Source of the DNA: Saccharopolyspora galaxeae
GTDB taxonomy: Bacteria > Actinomycetota > Actinomycetes > Mycobacteriales > Pseudonocardiaceae
DNA: 64,000 bases
Reading direction: 5' to 3'
NCBI RefSeq assembly: GCF_016526145.1
Contig: NZ_JADDUE010000004.1
Span: 62,001 to 126,000, forward strand
Shown: positions 38,681 to 48,031 of the stretch, piece by piece
Numbering within the stretch: position 1 is the first letter of the stretch
Layout of the letters: every line of letters begins with the position of its first letter
Notes under the pieces: generated by a model
The model's input: the letters and a program-made list of their open reading frames with translations, nothing else
What the model was told of the DNA's origin: nothing
Databases searched by the model: none
Position numbers and translations under genes: made by a program

Positions 38681-40126
38681 TCACCGCCGCATGAAGGGGG
38701 GAATGTCCACGTCGTCGTCGTTGTCGTCGGCGACCGGCATCGGGCGTTGCGGCAGCGAACCGCTCATGCCCTGGTTGCCGGTGTGCGTCGGGTAGCCGCC
38801 GCTGGACCGGGTCGGCACCGAGACGCTGGGCGCCGCGCCTTCCCCGTAGGCCGGCCGCTGCTGCTCCTGGCCGGGCCGCTGCTCGTAGTCCGGCGCGGAC
38901 GGCTGCTCGCCCTGGTCGCGGCCGACCGGTTCGCGGCGCTCGGGCTGCGGCTGCGGGGCCGACGGCGGTTGCGGGGCCGGTGCCGACTGCGCGGTGGGAG
39001 CCGGTTGCGCGGGGGCCGGTTGCGCAGGCGCCTGCTGCTCGACCGGCTGCGGCCGGGCGGGTGGGGCCTGCGCGCTCGGCGTCGACTCGCCGTCCACGAC
39101 CTGGCCCTCGGTCACCTGGGTTTCGCCGGCTTCGTCGGTGCCGCCGATCTGCTGCGGGTCGAGCTTCTTGTGCGTCGGCGCGCCCGCGTCGAACCCGGCG
39201 GCGATCACGGTCACCCGCACCTCGTCCCCGAGCGAGTCGTCGATCACCGTGCCGAAGATGATGTTGGCTTCGGGGTGCGCGGACTCCTGCACCAGCGAGG
39301 CCGACTCGTTGATCTCGAACAGGCCGAGGTCGGAACCACCCGAGATGGCCAGCAGCACGCCGTGCGCGCCCTCCATCGAGGCTTCCAGCAGCGGCGAGTT
39401 GATCGCCTTCTGCGCGGCCTGCACGGCTCTGCCCTCGCCACGGGCCGATCCGATCCCCATCAGCGCGCTGCCCGCGCCGGACATCACGCTCTTGACGTCG
39501 GCGAAGTCCAGGTTGATCAGCCCGGGCGTGGTGATCAGGTCGGTGATGCCCTGCACACCGGACAGCAGCACCTCGTCCGCGGAGCGGAACGCGTCCATCA
39601 GGCTGACCCCGATGTCGCCGAGCTGCAGCAGCCGGTCGTTCGGGATCACGATCAGCGTGTCGCAGCAGTCGCGGAGTTCCTTGATGCCCTCTTCGGCCTG
39701 GTTCGCGCGCCGCTTGCCCTCGAAGGAGAACGGGCGGGTGACCACGCCGATGGTCAGTGCGCCGAGCTTGCGGGCGACGTCGGCGATCACCGGCGCGCCG
39801 CCGGTACCGGTGCCGCCGCCTTCGCCGGCGGTCACGAACACCATGTCGGCGCCCTTGAGGACCTCTTCGATCTCGTCCTTGTGGTCCTCGGCCGCCTTGT
39901 GCCCGACCTCGGGGGCGGCGCCCGCGCCGAGGCCGCGGGTCATCTCGCGGCCGATGTCCAGCTTGACGTCGGCATCGGACATCAGCAGGGCCTGCGCGTC
40001 GGTGTTCACCGCGATGAACTCGACGCCTTTGAGCCCGACCTCGATCATGCGGTTGACGGCGTTGACGCCGCCGCCACCGATGCCGACGACCTTGATCACC
40101 GCGAGGTAGTTGTGCGGGGGCGTCAT
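38681..40126 (-). CDS. ftsZ: Cell division protein FtsZ
   Basis: This 481-residue tubulin homologue polymerises at the division site. The GTPase core begins [20 protein letters not shown], with the tubulin signature [13 protein letters not shown] and the T7 loop [13 protein letters not shown]. The C-terminal linker (about 150 residues, Pro/Gln-rich with [11 protein letters not shown] repeats) is unusually long, and the tail [12 protein letters not shown] is the SepF-binding peptide. ATG 40126 has GGAAGG upstream; longer readings run into the promoter. Unlike most actinobacteria, ftsQ does not precede it directly. Confidence 0.98.
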   Translation of the reverse strand: MTPPHNYLAVIKVVGIGGGGVNAVNRMIEVGLKGVEFIAVNTDAQALLMSDADVKLDIGREMTRGLGAGAAPEVGHKAAEDHKDEIEEVLKGADMVFVTAGEGGGTGTGGAPVIADVARKLGALTIGVVTRPFSFEGKRRANQAEEGIKELRDCCDTLIVIPNDRLLQLGDIGVSLMDAFRSADEVLLSGVQGITDLITTPGLINLDFADVKSVMSGAGSALMGIGSARGEGRAVQAAQKAINSPLLEASMEGAHGVLLAISGGSDLGLFEINESASLVQESAHPEANIIFGTVIDDSLGDEVRVTVIAAGFDAGAPTHKKLDPQQIGGTDEAGETQVTEGQVVDGESTPSAQAPPARPQPVEQQAPAQPAPAQPAPTAQSAPAPQPPSAPQPQPERREPVGRDQGEQPSAPDYEQRPGQEQQRPAYGEGAAPSVSVPTRSSGGYPTHTGNQGMSGSLPQRPMPVADDNDDDVDIPPFMRR

Positions 40127-40702
40127 CGGGTCCGCCTTCCTGATCGTGGCTGAGCGCTCTGCGTTGCTCGGACCGCCGCGTGCGCGGTCACCGGGGGTAC
40201 CGGCCGACTGTCCGGCCGTTGCCGGGGTGTTCCCGTGCAAGCACAAGATCGAAACGCGGTCAACCCTGTACCGGGTGCGGACGTTAGGCATGTCGGCGCG
40301 GCCGCGTCCAGCAGCCACGCCGGAAGATCTCCCAGGAGTGTCCCCACGTCACAGCTCCGCCTCGACCGTCGTTCTCGCCTGCCCGTAATCACCTGCTCGC
40401 CTCCGCAGGCAGTGCCGCGCTCGTCCGCAGCCGTGCCTTCGTCCGCAGCCGGGCCTTCGTTCTTTGCAGCCGGGTCTTCTTTTTGCAGCTATGTCTTCGT
40501 TTTGCAGCTGCACCTTCGTTCGCAGCCGACGCGGTGATCCGCGCGTTACGCGATCACCGCGTCCACCGTACCGCGCGTCCGGCGGCGCAAGGCGGGGCAT
40601 TCGGCAAAGCGCTCGCGGTGAATCGCGACAGCAGATGTCCGGTTGGGGGTCAGGCTCACCGCGTCGGCCGTTCTGAGCGGCCGTTCGACAGGGAGGAAAC
40701 GC
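40127..40702. other. 576-bp divergent region upstream of ftsZ
   Basis: No gene is seen. It holds the ftsZ promoter on the minus strand (a TTGACC -35-like box at 40263-40258 is the best candidate), a T-rich array of six GCAGC-headed units at 40427-40531, and the start region of the SDR gene with GGGAGG at 40691-40696. Confidence 0.6.
40427..40531. repeat. T-rich tandem array, period about 19 bp
   Basis: Units beginning GCAGC start at 40427, 40445, 40466, 40485, 40504 and 40522 (spacings 18, 21, 19, 19, 18). Each continues with a variable triplet and then a CTTCGT/CTTCTT block and a T-run. It lies in the ftsZ upstream region and is far richer in T than its surroundings. It does not code for a convincing protein. 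Confidence 0.6.
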
Positions 40703-41611
40703 ATGGCTGGACCGCTGCAGGGCAAGGTGGCGCTGGTGGCCGGAGCGACGCGCGGCGCGGGCCGCGGCATCGCCGTCGAACTGGGCGCGGCGGGCGCGAC
40801 GGTTTACGGGACCGGGCGCACCACCCGCGAACAGCAGTCGGACTACGGACGGGCGGAGACCATTGAGGACACTGCACGGCTGGTCGACGCGGCGGGCGGC
40901 GAGGGCATCGCGGTCCGCGCCGACCACACGCAGCCGGACGAGGTGCGCGAGGTGGTCGCACGGATCGAAAGCGAACGCGGCAGGCTGGACCTGCTGGTCA
41001 ACGATCTGGGCGGCGAGCACCTGACGGACTGGCACAAGCCGGTCTGGGAGCACTCGCTGCGGATCGGGATCGACCGGCTCCGCGTCGGCATCGAAGCGCA
41101 CCTGATCACGAGCCATTTCGCGCTCGGGCTGCTGTCGCGCACACCCGGCGGCCTGGTCGTGGAGCTGACCGACGGCACGGCGGAGTACAACCGGCGCTAC
41201 CGCGGCGACCTGGGCGCGTTCTTCGACGTGGCGAAGACCGCCGCGAGCCGGATGGCGTTCGGGCTGGCCGAGGAGCTGCGCCCGCACGGCGGCACCGCGG
41301 TCGCGGTGACGCCGGGCTGGCTGCGTTCGGAGATGATGCTGGACCTGTTCGGCGTGACCGAGCAGAACTGGCGGGAGGCGACCGAGCCGCACTTCGGCAT
41401 CTCGGAGTCACCGCGGTTCGTCGGGCGGGCGGTCGCGGCGCTGGCCGCCGATCCCGAGGTTGCCCGGTGGTCCGGGCGGACGCTGTCCAGCGCGCAGTTG
41501 GCGCAGGTCTACGGACTCACCGATGTGGACGGTTCCCGGCCGGACTGCTGGCGCTACATCGAGGAGGTCGTCGAGGCGGGAAAGCCGGAGGACGTCACCG
41601 GCTACCGCTGA
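40703..41611 (+). CDS. SDR-family oxidoreductase lacking the usual catalytic tyrosine
   Basis: This 302-residue protein has the cofactor loop VAGATRGAGRGIAVELG and a YGTGRTTRE segment suited to NADP(H). In the active site the lysine is Lys178 (DVAKTA), but the residue four before it, normally Tyr, is Phe174 (GAFFDVAK). Tyr162 and Tyr166 lie nearby and might substitute. ATG 40703 has GGGAGG 6 bases upstream. It converges with the WYL regulator (17-bp overlap). Either the enzyme is inactive or it works with another residue. Confidence 0.87.
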   Translation: MAGPLQGKVALVAGATRGAGRGIAVELGAAGATVYGTGRTTREQQSDYGRAETIEDTARLVDAAGGEGIAVRADHTQPDEVREVVARIESERGRLDLLVNDLGGEHLTDWHKPVWEHSLRIGIDRLRVGIEAHLITSHFALGLLSRTPGGLVVELTDGTAEYNRRYRGDLGAFFDVAKTAASRMAFGLAEELRPHGGTAVAVTPGWLRSEMMLDLFGVTEQNWREATEPHFGISESPRFVGRAVAALAADPEVARWSGRTLSSAQLAQVYGLTDVDGSRPDCWRYIEEVVEAGKPEDVTGYR

Positions 41612-42587
41612 GCTGCGCGAGTTCGCCCGCCTCCGCGTAGAGCCCGGCAAACCTGGCCGCGGCGCGCGCCATCCGCCCCCGCAGTTCCGGCGGTGCCAGC
41701 ACCTCCACCTCGGGGCCGAGCGCGAGCAGCTGATCGTAGGCGACGTCCAGGGATTCGACGGGCAGCGTGGCCGTGACCAGCCCCTGCTCGTCGGTCTCGC
41801 CGTGCTCGGCGTGCTCCGCGGCGAAGCGGTCGAGGTGCACCGGCAAGGCGCGCACGCCTGCGGGCGTGAGCCGGACGGTGACGCTGTCGCGCAGCAGGCT
41901 GCGGGCGAAGTCCTCGCTGCGCCGCTGCCAGAATCCGGGCAGGTCGAAGGACTCGTCGCGGTCGAACGGCCCGGCGAGCTCGACGTGCTGGAACCGGTCG
42001 GCGCGGTAGACCAGGAACCGCTGCCCGACCCGGCAGGCGACGTACCAGGCGCCCGCTTTGAGCACCAGCCCGTGCGGCTCGACGTCGCGCCGGACCTCCC
42101 GGTCACCGCGCCGGTACACCGCTCGCACCGACCGGTCCTGCCAGACGGCTTCGGCGAGTTCGCCCAGCAGCGGCGGAGTTCCGCAGCGGCGGAACCAGCC
42201 GGGCGCGTCGAGGTGGAACCGCCTGCTGACCCGCTCCGGCGCGTCCTGGGCGCCCGGGGCGAGCGCCGCGGAGATCTTGCGGCGCGCGCTGGCGACCTCG
42301 CCGGTCAGGCCCATTTCGGCCGCCGGGCCGGGGATCGCGGCCAGCAGCAGCGCCTCGGCTTCGCCCCGGTGCAGCCCGGTCAGCCGGGTCCGGTAGCCGC
42401 CGAGCAGCCGGTAGCCGCCGTGCCTGCCGCGTTCGGCGTAGACCGGCACGCCCGCTTCGGCCAGTGCGAGCACGTCGCGGGCCACGGTGCGTTCGGAGAC
42501 CTCGAGTTCGCCCGCGAGGTCGGGGCCGGTCATGCTGCCGCGCGACTGCAGCAGCAGCACCAGCGAGATCAGTCTTGCCGCGCGCAT
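41595..42587 (-). CDS. WYL-domain transcriptional regulator (DeoR-type HTH)
   Basis: This 330-residue protein has an N-terminal helix-turn-helix (LISLVLLLQSRGSMTGPDLA, then LEVSERTVARDVLAL) and a wing (ERGRHGGYRLLGGY), then a WYL domain near residues 140-215 with VRAVYRRGDREVRRDVEPHGLVL and GAWYVACRVGQRFLVYRADR in two blocks. Such proteins sense nucleic acids or small ligands. It lies 52 bp downstream of the sugar ABC genes and is probably co-transcribed with them. Its stop overlaps the convergent SDR gene. Confidence 0.9.
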   Translation of the reverse strand: MRAARLISLVLLLQSRGSMTGPDLAGELEVSERTVARDVLALAEAGVPVYAERGRHGGYRLLGGYRTRLTGLHRGEAEALLLAAIPGPAAEMGLTGEVASARRKISAALAPGAQDAPERVSRRFHLDAPGWFRRCGTPPLLGELAEAVWQDRSVRAVYRRGDREVRRDVEPHGLVLKAGAWYVACRVGQRFLVYRADRFQHVELAGPFDRDESFDLPGFWQRRSEDFARSLLRDSVTVRLTPAGVRALPVHLDRFAAEHAEHGETDEQGLVTATLPVESLDVAYDQLLALGPEVEVLAPPELRGRMARAAARFAGLYAEAGELAQLSGSR

Positions 42588-42639
42588 GGCTCCCCCTTCC
42601 GACCGGCACGCTACGGGCGAGCCCCGACAGACCGACCGA

Positions 42640-43461
42640 TCAGCGCAGCCCGCTGGTCTTCAGTGACGAGATCAGCCAGCGCTGCCCGAGCAGGAACACC
42701 AGCACGGTCGGGATCGCGGCGAGCATCGCGGCGGCGATTACGTAGTGCTGCTTGGAGGCGTACTGCCCTTGCAGCGAGGCGATGCCGACCTGCACGACGG
42801 TCAGCGACTCGTCCTGCGCCACCGCCAGCGGCCACAGGAAGGAGTTCCAGTTGGCCAGGAAGAACAGCACGGCCAGCGCGGCCAGCATCGGCCTGCTCAG
42901 CGGCAGCACCACGTGCCAGTAGATCCGCCAGTGCCCGCAGCCGTCGAGGTGCGCGGCCTCCTCCAGCTCGCGCGGTACGCCGAGGTAGAACTGCCGCAGC
43001 AGGAAGATCCCGAACGCGTTGAACACCCCGGGCACGATCAGGCCCGCGTAGGAGTCGACCAGCCCGAGCGAGCGCACGATCAGGAACAGCGGCACCAGGA
43101 TCACCGGCAGCGAGACGAGCAGCGTCGCCACCACGGAGGCGAACGCCATGCCGCGCCCGCGGAAGCTCATCCTGGCCAGCGCGTAGGCCGCCATCGAGTG
43201 CGCGGCCAGCGCGAGCACCGTGACCGCGGTGGCGACGAACGCGCTGTTGGCCAGGTACCGCAGGAAGGGCACCTCGGTGAGCACGTAGACCACATTGGAC
43301 AGCGTCAGCGTGCTCGGCCAGCTCGTCGAGAACAGCTCCGACTCCGGGCGGAACGCCGCCAGGGCCAGCCACAGCAGCGGGGCCACCGTCAGCAGCGCCG
43401 CCAGGTACGCCAGCACCGCCTTCACCCGCGGCTTCGTCGCGCGAAGCGCCTTATTGGGCAT
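42640..43461 (-). CDS. Carbohydrate ABC transporter permease (MalG-type)
   Basis: This 273-residue CUT1 permease has six helices and the EAA loop ELEEAAHLDGCGHWRIYWHVVLPLSRP split over residues 178-205. The first helix is LAYLAALLTVAPLLWLALAAF; the C terminus is short. It overlaps the preceding permease gene by 11 bp. No ATPase gene follows, which is usual for actinobacterial sugar systems served by a shared MsiK-type ATPase. Confidence 0.93.
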   Translation of the reverse strand: MPNKALRATKPRVKAVLAYLAALLTVAPLLWLALAAFRPESELFSTSWPSTLTLSNVVYVLTEVPFLRYLANSAFVATAVTVLALAAHSMAAYALARMSFRGRGMAFASVVATLLVSLPVILVPLFLIVRSLGLVDSYAGLIVPGVFNAFGIFLLRQFYLGVPRELEEAAHLDGCGHWRIYWHVVLPLSRPMLAALAVLFFLANWNSFLWPLAVAQDESLTVVQVGIASLQGQYASKQHYVIAAAMLAAIPTVLVFLLGQRWLISSLKTSGLR

Positions 43462-44347
43462 CGAACCGCCCTCCCCTGGTCGCCGCGAACAGCCCGCCGG
43501 TGATCGCGGCCAGCACCAGCACCAGCAACCCGCAGATCGCCGCCGCGTAGCCGAACCGGCCGAACTGGAACGCCTGCTGGTAGGCGTAGTAGACGACGGT
43601 GGAGGTGGCGTTGGCAGGCCCGCCGGAGGTGGTGACGAAGACCAGGTCGAAGGCCTGCAGCCCGGTGACCGCGTTGACCGTCGAGGTGACCAGCACGAAA
43701 AAGCTCGTCGGCCGCAGCATCGGCCAGGTCACGTGCCGGAACCGGTGCCACGTCCCCGCACCGTCCACGGTGGCCGCGTCGTAGAGGTCGCGCGGGATGT
43801 CGTGCAGCCCGCCGAGGAAGATCAGCATCTGGTAGCCCATCAGGAACCACGCGCTGATCAGCACCAGCGTCAGCAGCGCCAGGTCCGGGTCGCCGAGCCA
43901 GGACACCCCGCCGAGGCCGAACACCGCCGAGAGCTTGCTCAGCAGCCCGGTCTTGTCGGTGAGCAGGAACTGCCACAGCAGCCCGACCACCACCAGGCTC
44001 ACCGCGTTCGGCAGGAACAGCGCGGCCCGCACCGCCCCCACCCCGGGGAAGTGGTCCCGCACCAGCAGCGCAAGGCCGAGCCCGAGCGCGAACGCCAGCG
44101 GCACGAACAGCACCGCGTACAGCGCCGTCACGCCGAAGCTGCGCCACAGCAGCCCGTCCCCGGCCATCAGCCGGAAGTTGTCCAGCCCGGCCCACTCCAC
44201 GTTGCCGAAACCGTCCACATCGAACAGTCCGACCACCAGCGCCAGCACCGCGGGGATCGCCACGAACACCAGCAGGCCGATGCCGTCCGGCGCCAGGAAC
44301 GCCAGCGCCGTGCGGCCTTCGCGGCGCCGAGTCCGCGGGGCCGTCAT
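43451..44347 (-). CDS. Carbohydrate ABC transporter permease (MalF-type)
   Basis: This 298-residue permease has helices from LLVFVAIPAVLALVVGLF to LLVLVLAAITGGLFA and the EAA motif DLYDAATVDGAGTWHRFRHV. ATG 44347 overlaps the binding-protein stop by 4 bp (ATGA), so the three genes are coupled. Together with the MalG-type partner it forms the membrane channel of a CUT1 importer for an unidentified sugar or glycoside. Confidence 0.93.
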   Translation of the reverse strand: MTAPRTRRREGRTALAFLAPDGIGLLVFVAIPAVLALVVGLFDVDGFGNVEWAGLDNFRLMAGDGLLWRSFGVTALYAVLFVPLAFALGLGLALLVRDHFPGVGAVRAALFLPNAVSLVVVGLLWQFLLTDKTGLLSKLSAVFGLGGVSWLGDPDLALLTLVLISAWFLMGYQMLIFLGGLHDIPRDLYDAATVDGAGTWHRFRHVTWPMLRPTSFFVLVTSTVNAVTGLQAFDLVFVTTSGGPANATSTVVYYAYQQAFQFGRFGYAAAICGLLVLVLAAITGGLFAATRGGRFDAQ

Positions 44348-45711
44348 TGGATCGCTGCCCCGTCGTAGGTGCCGAGGAACGTGTCGATCTGCTCGGCGGC
44401 GCCCGCCACCGCCTGCGCCGGGTCGGCGCCGTCGAGCTGGCAGGCCTGCAGCGCGTCGGAGATCGCGCGGTAGACCTCCGGCGGATAGCGCGGTTCCGGT
44501 CGCGCTTCGGTCATCACCTCGTCGGCGAACACCCGCAGCGGTCCGCTCTCGAACGCCCCGTGCCGGTCGGCGGCCCGGCGCACCGAGTACCGCGCGGGCA
44601 GGTTCGTCTTGGCCTCGGTGTTCCACCGCCGCACCCGGTCCACGCAGGCCGGGTCGGACGAGCCCAGCGCCCACACCACGAACTCCGCCGCCGCTTCCGG
44701 GTTGTTGCCCTGGGCGTTGGCGACCATCGCCCAGCTGCCCAGCGCGGTGGTGTAGGAACCGCCCTGCGGCACCGGCATCGGCGTCACGCCGTAGCGGAAG
44801 CCGGGCGCCTGCTCGGCGATTTCGGCGATGCCCCAGATCCCGAGCTGCTGCATCGCGCAGTAGCCGTCCGCGAGGTTGGAGATCGAGTCGTTGCCGCCCT
44901 CACCCCGCACTCGGCGCGGAGCGGAACCGGCGCGCACGGCGTCCTGCCACCACTGCAACGCGCGGTGCGTGGCGGGTGAGTCCAGCGAGCAGCGGCGCTG
45001 GTCCGGGGTGAACACCTCGCCGCCCGCCATCCACATGCACTGGTACCAGGTGTAGTTCTGGTAGTAGCCGGGATTGGTCTCGAACAGCATCCCGAACCGC
45101 TCCGGCGTGGTCAGCCGTTCCGCCAGCGCGAGCAGGTCGTCCCAGGTGCGCGGCAGGTCCCCTTCGGACAGGTGCGCCTGCTCGAAGGCTTGCTCGCCGT
45201 AGAACAGGGCGAGCGGTTCGATCTCCATCGGCAGCCCGTACACCCGGTCGTCGACGACCCTGGTGGACAGCCCCTGCGGCAGGAAGTCCTCCCGCATCCC
45301 CGGTTCCAGGTGCGGGGTGAGGTCGGCGAGCGCGCCGCCGTTGTAGTAGCGCAGGAAGTCGCCGGGGCTGAGCAGGAACACGTCCGGTCCGGCGCCCGCG
45401 CTGAACGAGGTCTGCAGCGTCGGCCCGGACTTGTAGTCCTTGTTCGGCACGTACCGCAGGCGGACCTGCACGTCGTGGGTGGCGTTCCACTCCGCGGCCA
45501 GCTGCACGACCCAGTCGCTCTGGCTCTTGGTCTGCCCGCCCGGACCGTAGAAGTTCCAGAAGTTGATCTCGTTCGGAGTGCGCGCCGGTGCGCAGCCCGC
45601 CGCGGCGCCCGCGAGCACGGTCGCGCCGGCTCCGCGCAGCACGGCGCGGCGGCTGATCCCGGTGGTCCTGCTGATTTCGGTGGTTCTGCTGATCCCGTAG
45701 GCATCGCCCAT
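44344..45711 (-). CDS. Sugar-binding lipoprotein of a CUT1 ABC transporter
   Basis: This 455-residue protein starts at ATG 45711. A repeated N-terminal stretch (ISRTTEISRTTG) precedes a twin-arginine motif SRRAVLRG, a hydrophobic segment GATVLAGAAAG and a lipobox ending in AAGC, so it is probably exported by Tat and lipidated by Lgt/LspA. The mature part shows INFWNFYGPGG, DVFLLSPGDFLRYY, LPRTWDDLLALAERL and YCAMQQLGIWGI of the MalE-like family. The ligand is not predictable. A sigma-70-like promoter and a LacI-type palindrome lie just upstream. Confidence 0.9.
   Translation of the reverse strand: MGDAYGISRTTEISRTTGISRRAVLRGAGATVLAGAAAGCAPARTPNEINFWNFYGPGGQTKSQSDWVVQLAAEWNATHDVQVRLRYVPNKDYKSGPTLQTSFSAGAGPDVFLLSPGDFLRYYNGGALADLTPHLEPGMREDFLPQGLSTRVVDDRVYGLPMEIEPLALFYGEQAFEQAHLSEGDLPRTWDDLLALAERLTTPERFGMLFETNPGYYQNYTWYQCMWMAGGEVFTPDQRRCSLDSPATHRALQWWQDAVRAGSAPRRVRGEGGNDSISNLADGYCAMQQLGIWGIAEIAEQAPGFRYGVTPMPVPQGGSYTTALGSWAMVANAQGNNPEAAAEFVVWALGSSDPACVDRVRRWNTEAKTNLPARYSVRRAADRHGAFESGPLRVFADEVMTEARPEPRYPPEVYRAISDALQACQLDGADPAQAVAGAAEQIDTFLGTYDGAAIQ
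45658..45693 (-). repeat. Two 18-bp tandem units in the signal region of the binding protein
   Basis: Units 45658-45675 and 45676-45693 differ at four positions and encode ISRTTE and ISRTTG, just before the Tat motif. The duplication lengthens the cytoplasmic n-region of the signal peptide. Confidence 0.6.
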
Positions 45712-45722
45712 CCAGCACCCCC

Positions 45723-45768
45723 AGAAAACGATTGCTGAACGGTAGTCCGAGGCGTGGATCACGGTCAA
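45723..45768 (-). promoter_or_regulatory. Promoter and LacI-type operator of the sugar ABC operon
   Basis: On the minus strand TTGACC (45768-45763) and TACCGT (45744-45739) are 18 bp apart and fit a -35/-10 pair. Directly after the -10, over the expected start point, lies the imperfect palindrome AGCAATCGTTTTCT (45736-45723; 10 of 14 positions symmetric) with the central CG of LacI-family operators. No LacI gene is in the window. Confidence 0.5.
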
Positions 45769-45854
45769 TGCGCTGTTCGGGCCACGGCGCGGGCAGCGCG
45801 GGCGCCCGGTTCCCGCGGCGGCCGCGGCCACCTGCGAGATCAACTAGCGGGAGC

Positions 45855-46586
45855 TCAAGCCACCGTGGGCAGCGCCGGGCTCGTGACGTCGTAGATCCGG
45901 CCGGGCCGTCCCAGCAGCGGCGGCAGGATCCCGGCCTTGCGCGCAGCCTGCTCGTCGTCGCCCCAATGGACCTGGCGGTTCCCGGTCAGCACCAGGCTCA
46001 GGTCCTGCGGCCGCTGCGCGGACACAGCCTGGACCTGACCGCGCAGGTCGGGCGGCAGCGCGGTGAGCGCGTCCAGCGCCGCTCGCATACCTGCCGGGCG
46101 GTCGGCGCCGAGGCGCAGTTCCGGCAGACCGGGCGGCGGCTTCGGCGCGCTGCGGAACGCCACCCCGGCCGCGTCCACCAGCCGCATCCCGCCCGGCTCG
46201 GCCAGGTAGGCCACCGCGTGCCGCTCGGTCACCTGCAGCGCCACCGTCGACGGCCATTCCAGCCGGACCTGCACGGAAGCGATCTGCTGCAGTCCGCCCA
46301 GCCGGGCGCGGACCTCGTCGGCGTCGACGCGCATCATCGGCTGCCCGAGTTCGACCGCGGCGGTGTCCAGCACCGCCTGCTCCGGGGTCGCGGTGAGCCC
46401 GTCGACGCGCACCGAACGCACCCCGAGCAGCGGGGTGAAGTACAGCGCCAGCACCACGACGGTGATCACCGCCAGCCCCAGCGGCAGGATCCACCGGCGC
46501 GGCGGGCGCGGACGAGCCGCCCGCACCGGGCGGCCGCGGGTGCTGCGCGCACCCGGCCGGTTCGCCGCGCGCCCGGCGGGGCTCAC
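45855..46586 (-). CDS. ftsQ: Cell division protein FtsQ
   Basis: This 243-residue protein has a basic cytoplasmic tail, one membrane helix (WILPLGLAVITVVVLALYF) and a POTRA domain starting VRSVRVDGLTATPEQAVLDTAAV, followed by LEWPSTVALQVTERHAVAYL. It belongs to the FtsQLB complex that regulates septal wall synthesis. GTG 46586 overlaps the murC stop by 4 bp. It is the last gene of the mur block and is separated from ftsZ by the sugar-transport cassette. Confidence 0.93.
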   Translation of the reverse strand: MSPAGRAANRPGARSTRGRPVRAARPRPPRRWILPLGLAVITVVVLALYFTPLLGVRSVRVDGLTATPEQAVLDTAAVELGQPMMRVDADEVRARLGGLQQIASVQVRLEWPSTVALQVTERHAVAYLAEPGGMRLVDAAGVAFRSAPKPPPGLPELRLGADRPAGMRAALDALTALPPDLRGQVQAVSAQRPQDLSLVLTGNRQVHWGDDEQAARKAGILPPLLGRPGRIYDVTSPALPTVA

Positions 46587-48031
46587 ACCGCTTCCCCGGT
46601 GGCGGCGCGGTCCAGTTCGGTCAGGATCTCCGCTCCGAGCATGGTCACGTCGCCAGCGCCCATCGTCAGCACCAGATCGCCCGGTTTCGCCAAGCCCGCC
46701 ACCAGCGGCGCGGCCGCGGTCAGCGACGGCTCGTAGTGCACCCGCTCCGGAGCCGCCGGGATCGCGTCGGCGATCAGCGCGCCGGTCACGCCGGGCTCCG
46801 GGTCCTCCCGCGCGCCGTACACGTCGAGCACCACGATCTCGTCGGCCAGCGCCAGCGCGGTCGCGAACTCGCCCGCGAACGCGGCGGTGCGGGAGAACAG
46901 GTGCGGCTGGAACACCACGACCAGCCGCCCGTCCGCGGCGACCGGGCGGGCCGCGCGCAACTGCGCGTCCACTTCGGTCGGGTGGTGCGCGTAGTCGTCG
47001 TAGACCTGCACCCCGGCGGCCTGGCCCTTGAACTCGAAACGCCGCCGCACTCCGCCGAACGCGGCGAGACCGTCCAGCAGCCCTTCCAGCTCGGCACCGA
47101 GTTCCAGCCCCGCGAGCATGGCGGCGACCGCGTTGCCCGCCATGTGCTCGCCCGGCACCGAAACCTGCACGTCCACGCGGTGCGCCGGGTGGTCCGGCCC
47201 GGCGTGCAGCTCGACGGTGGCGACCCCGGCGCCGTGCTCGGGGCGGTAGCCGACCAGGCGGGCGTCGCCGTGCCCGGTGACCGAATGCCCGTAGCGGCGG
47301 ACCCGCAGCCCGGCGAGCTCGGCGCGTTCGGCCAGCGCCGCCGCGCCCGGGTCGTCGGCGTCGGCGATGAGCACTCCGCCGGGTTCGATGCGGCGCACGA
47401 ACTCCTCGAAGACCTCAGTGTAGGCCTCCGCGGTGCCGTGGTGGTCGAGGTGGTCCGGTTCCACGTTGGTGACCACCGCGACCGACGGCGCGAACACCAG
47501 GAACGAGCCGTCGCTCTCGTCGGCTTCGGCGACGAACACGCCGCCTTCCCCGTGGTGCGCGTTCGCGCCGGAGTCGTTGAGGTCGCCGCCGATCGCGAAC
47601 GACGGGTCCAGCCTGCAGTGCTGCAACGCCACGGTGAGCATCGACGTCGTGGACGTCTTGCCGTGCGTGCCCGCCACGCAGGCCACCCGGTGATCGGCCA
47701 TCAGCGCCGCGAGCGCTTCGGCGCGGCGCAGCACGGCGACTCCGCGCCGCTGCGCTTCGAGCAGCTCCGGGTTGTCCGGGCGGATCGCGGTGGAGACCAC
47801 GATCGCCGTCGGGTCGCGGTCGAACTGGTCCAGGTTCTCCGCCCGGTGCCCCAGCGCCACGTGCGCGCCCTGCGCGCGCAGTGCCAGCACGGTGCGCGAG
47901 TCGCGCGCGTCGGAACCGGACACCTGGCGGCCGCGGGCCAGCAGGATGCGGGCGATGCCGCTCATCCCGGCGCCGCCGATGCCGACCAAGTGCACTCGGG
48001 ACAGCAGGTCCTCGTCGGGTCGCTCGCTCAC
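46583..48031 (-). CDS. murC: UDP-N-acetylmuramate--L-alanine ligase
   Basis: This 482-residue Mur ligase adds L-alanine to UDP-MurNAc. It opens with [19 protein letters not shown] (nucleotide-substrate loop), has the ATP loop [24 protein letters not shown], the [12 protein letters not shown] stretch and the C-terminal [15 protein letters not shown] and [12 protein letters not shown] 48031 overlaps the murG stop by 4 bp. Confidence 0.97.
   Translation of the reverse strand: MSERPDEDLLSRVHLVGIGGAGMSGIARILLARGRQVSGSDARDSRTVLALRAQGAHVALGHRAENLDQFDRDPTAIVVSTAIRPDNPELLEAQRRGVAVLRRAEALAALMADHRVACVAGTHGKTSTTSMLTVALQHCRLDPSFAIGGDLNDSGANAHHGEGGVFVAEADESDGSFLVFAPSVAVVTNVEPDHLDHHGTAEAYTEVFEEFVRRIEPGGVLIADADDPGAAALAERAELAGLRVRRYGHSVTGHGDARLVGYRPEHGAGVATVELHAGPDHPAHRVDVQVSVPGEHMAGNAVAAMLAGLELGAELEGLLDGLAAFGGVRRRFEFKGQAAGVQVYDDYAHHPTEVDAQLRAARPVAADGRLVVVFQPHLFSRTAAFAGEFATALALADEIVVLDVYGAREDPEPGVTGALIADAIPAAPERVHYEPSLTAAAPLVAGLAKPGDLVLTMGAGDVTMLGAEILTELDRAATGEAV

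Noticed and set aside
37916-40153. A 745-codon plus-strand frame opposite pgeF and ftsZ
   Set aside because: Antisense shadow of ftsZ; no domain, start signal or protein-like composition.
40258-40263. TTGACC as a definite ftsZ promoter
   Set aside because: No good -10 hexamer lies 16-18 bp downstream on the minus strand, so it is mentioned only as a candidate.
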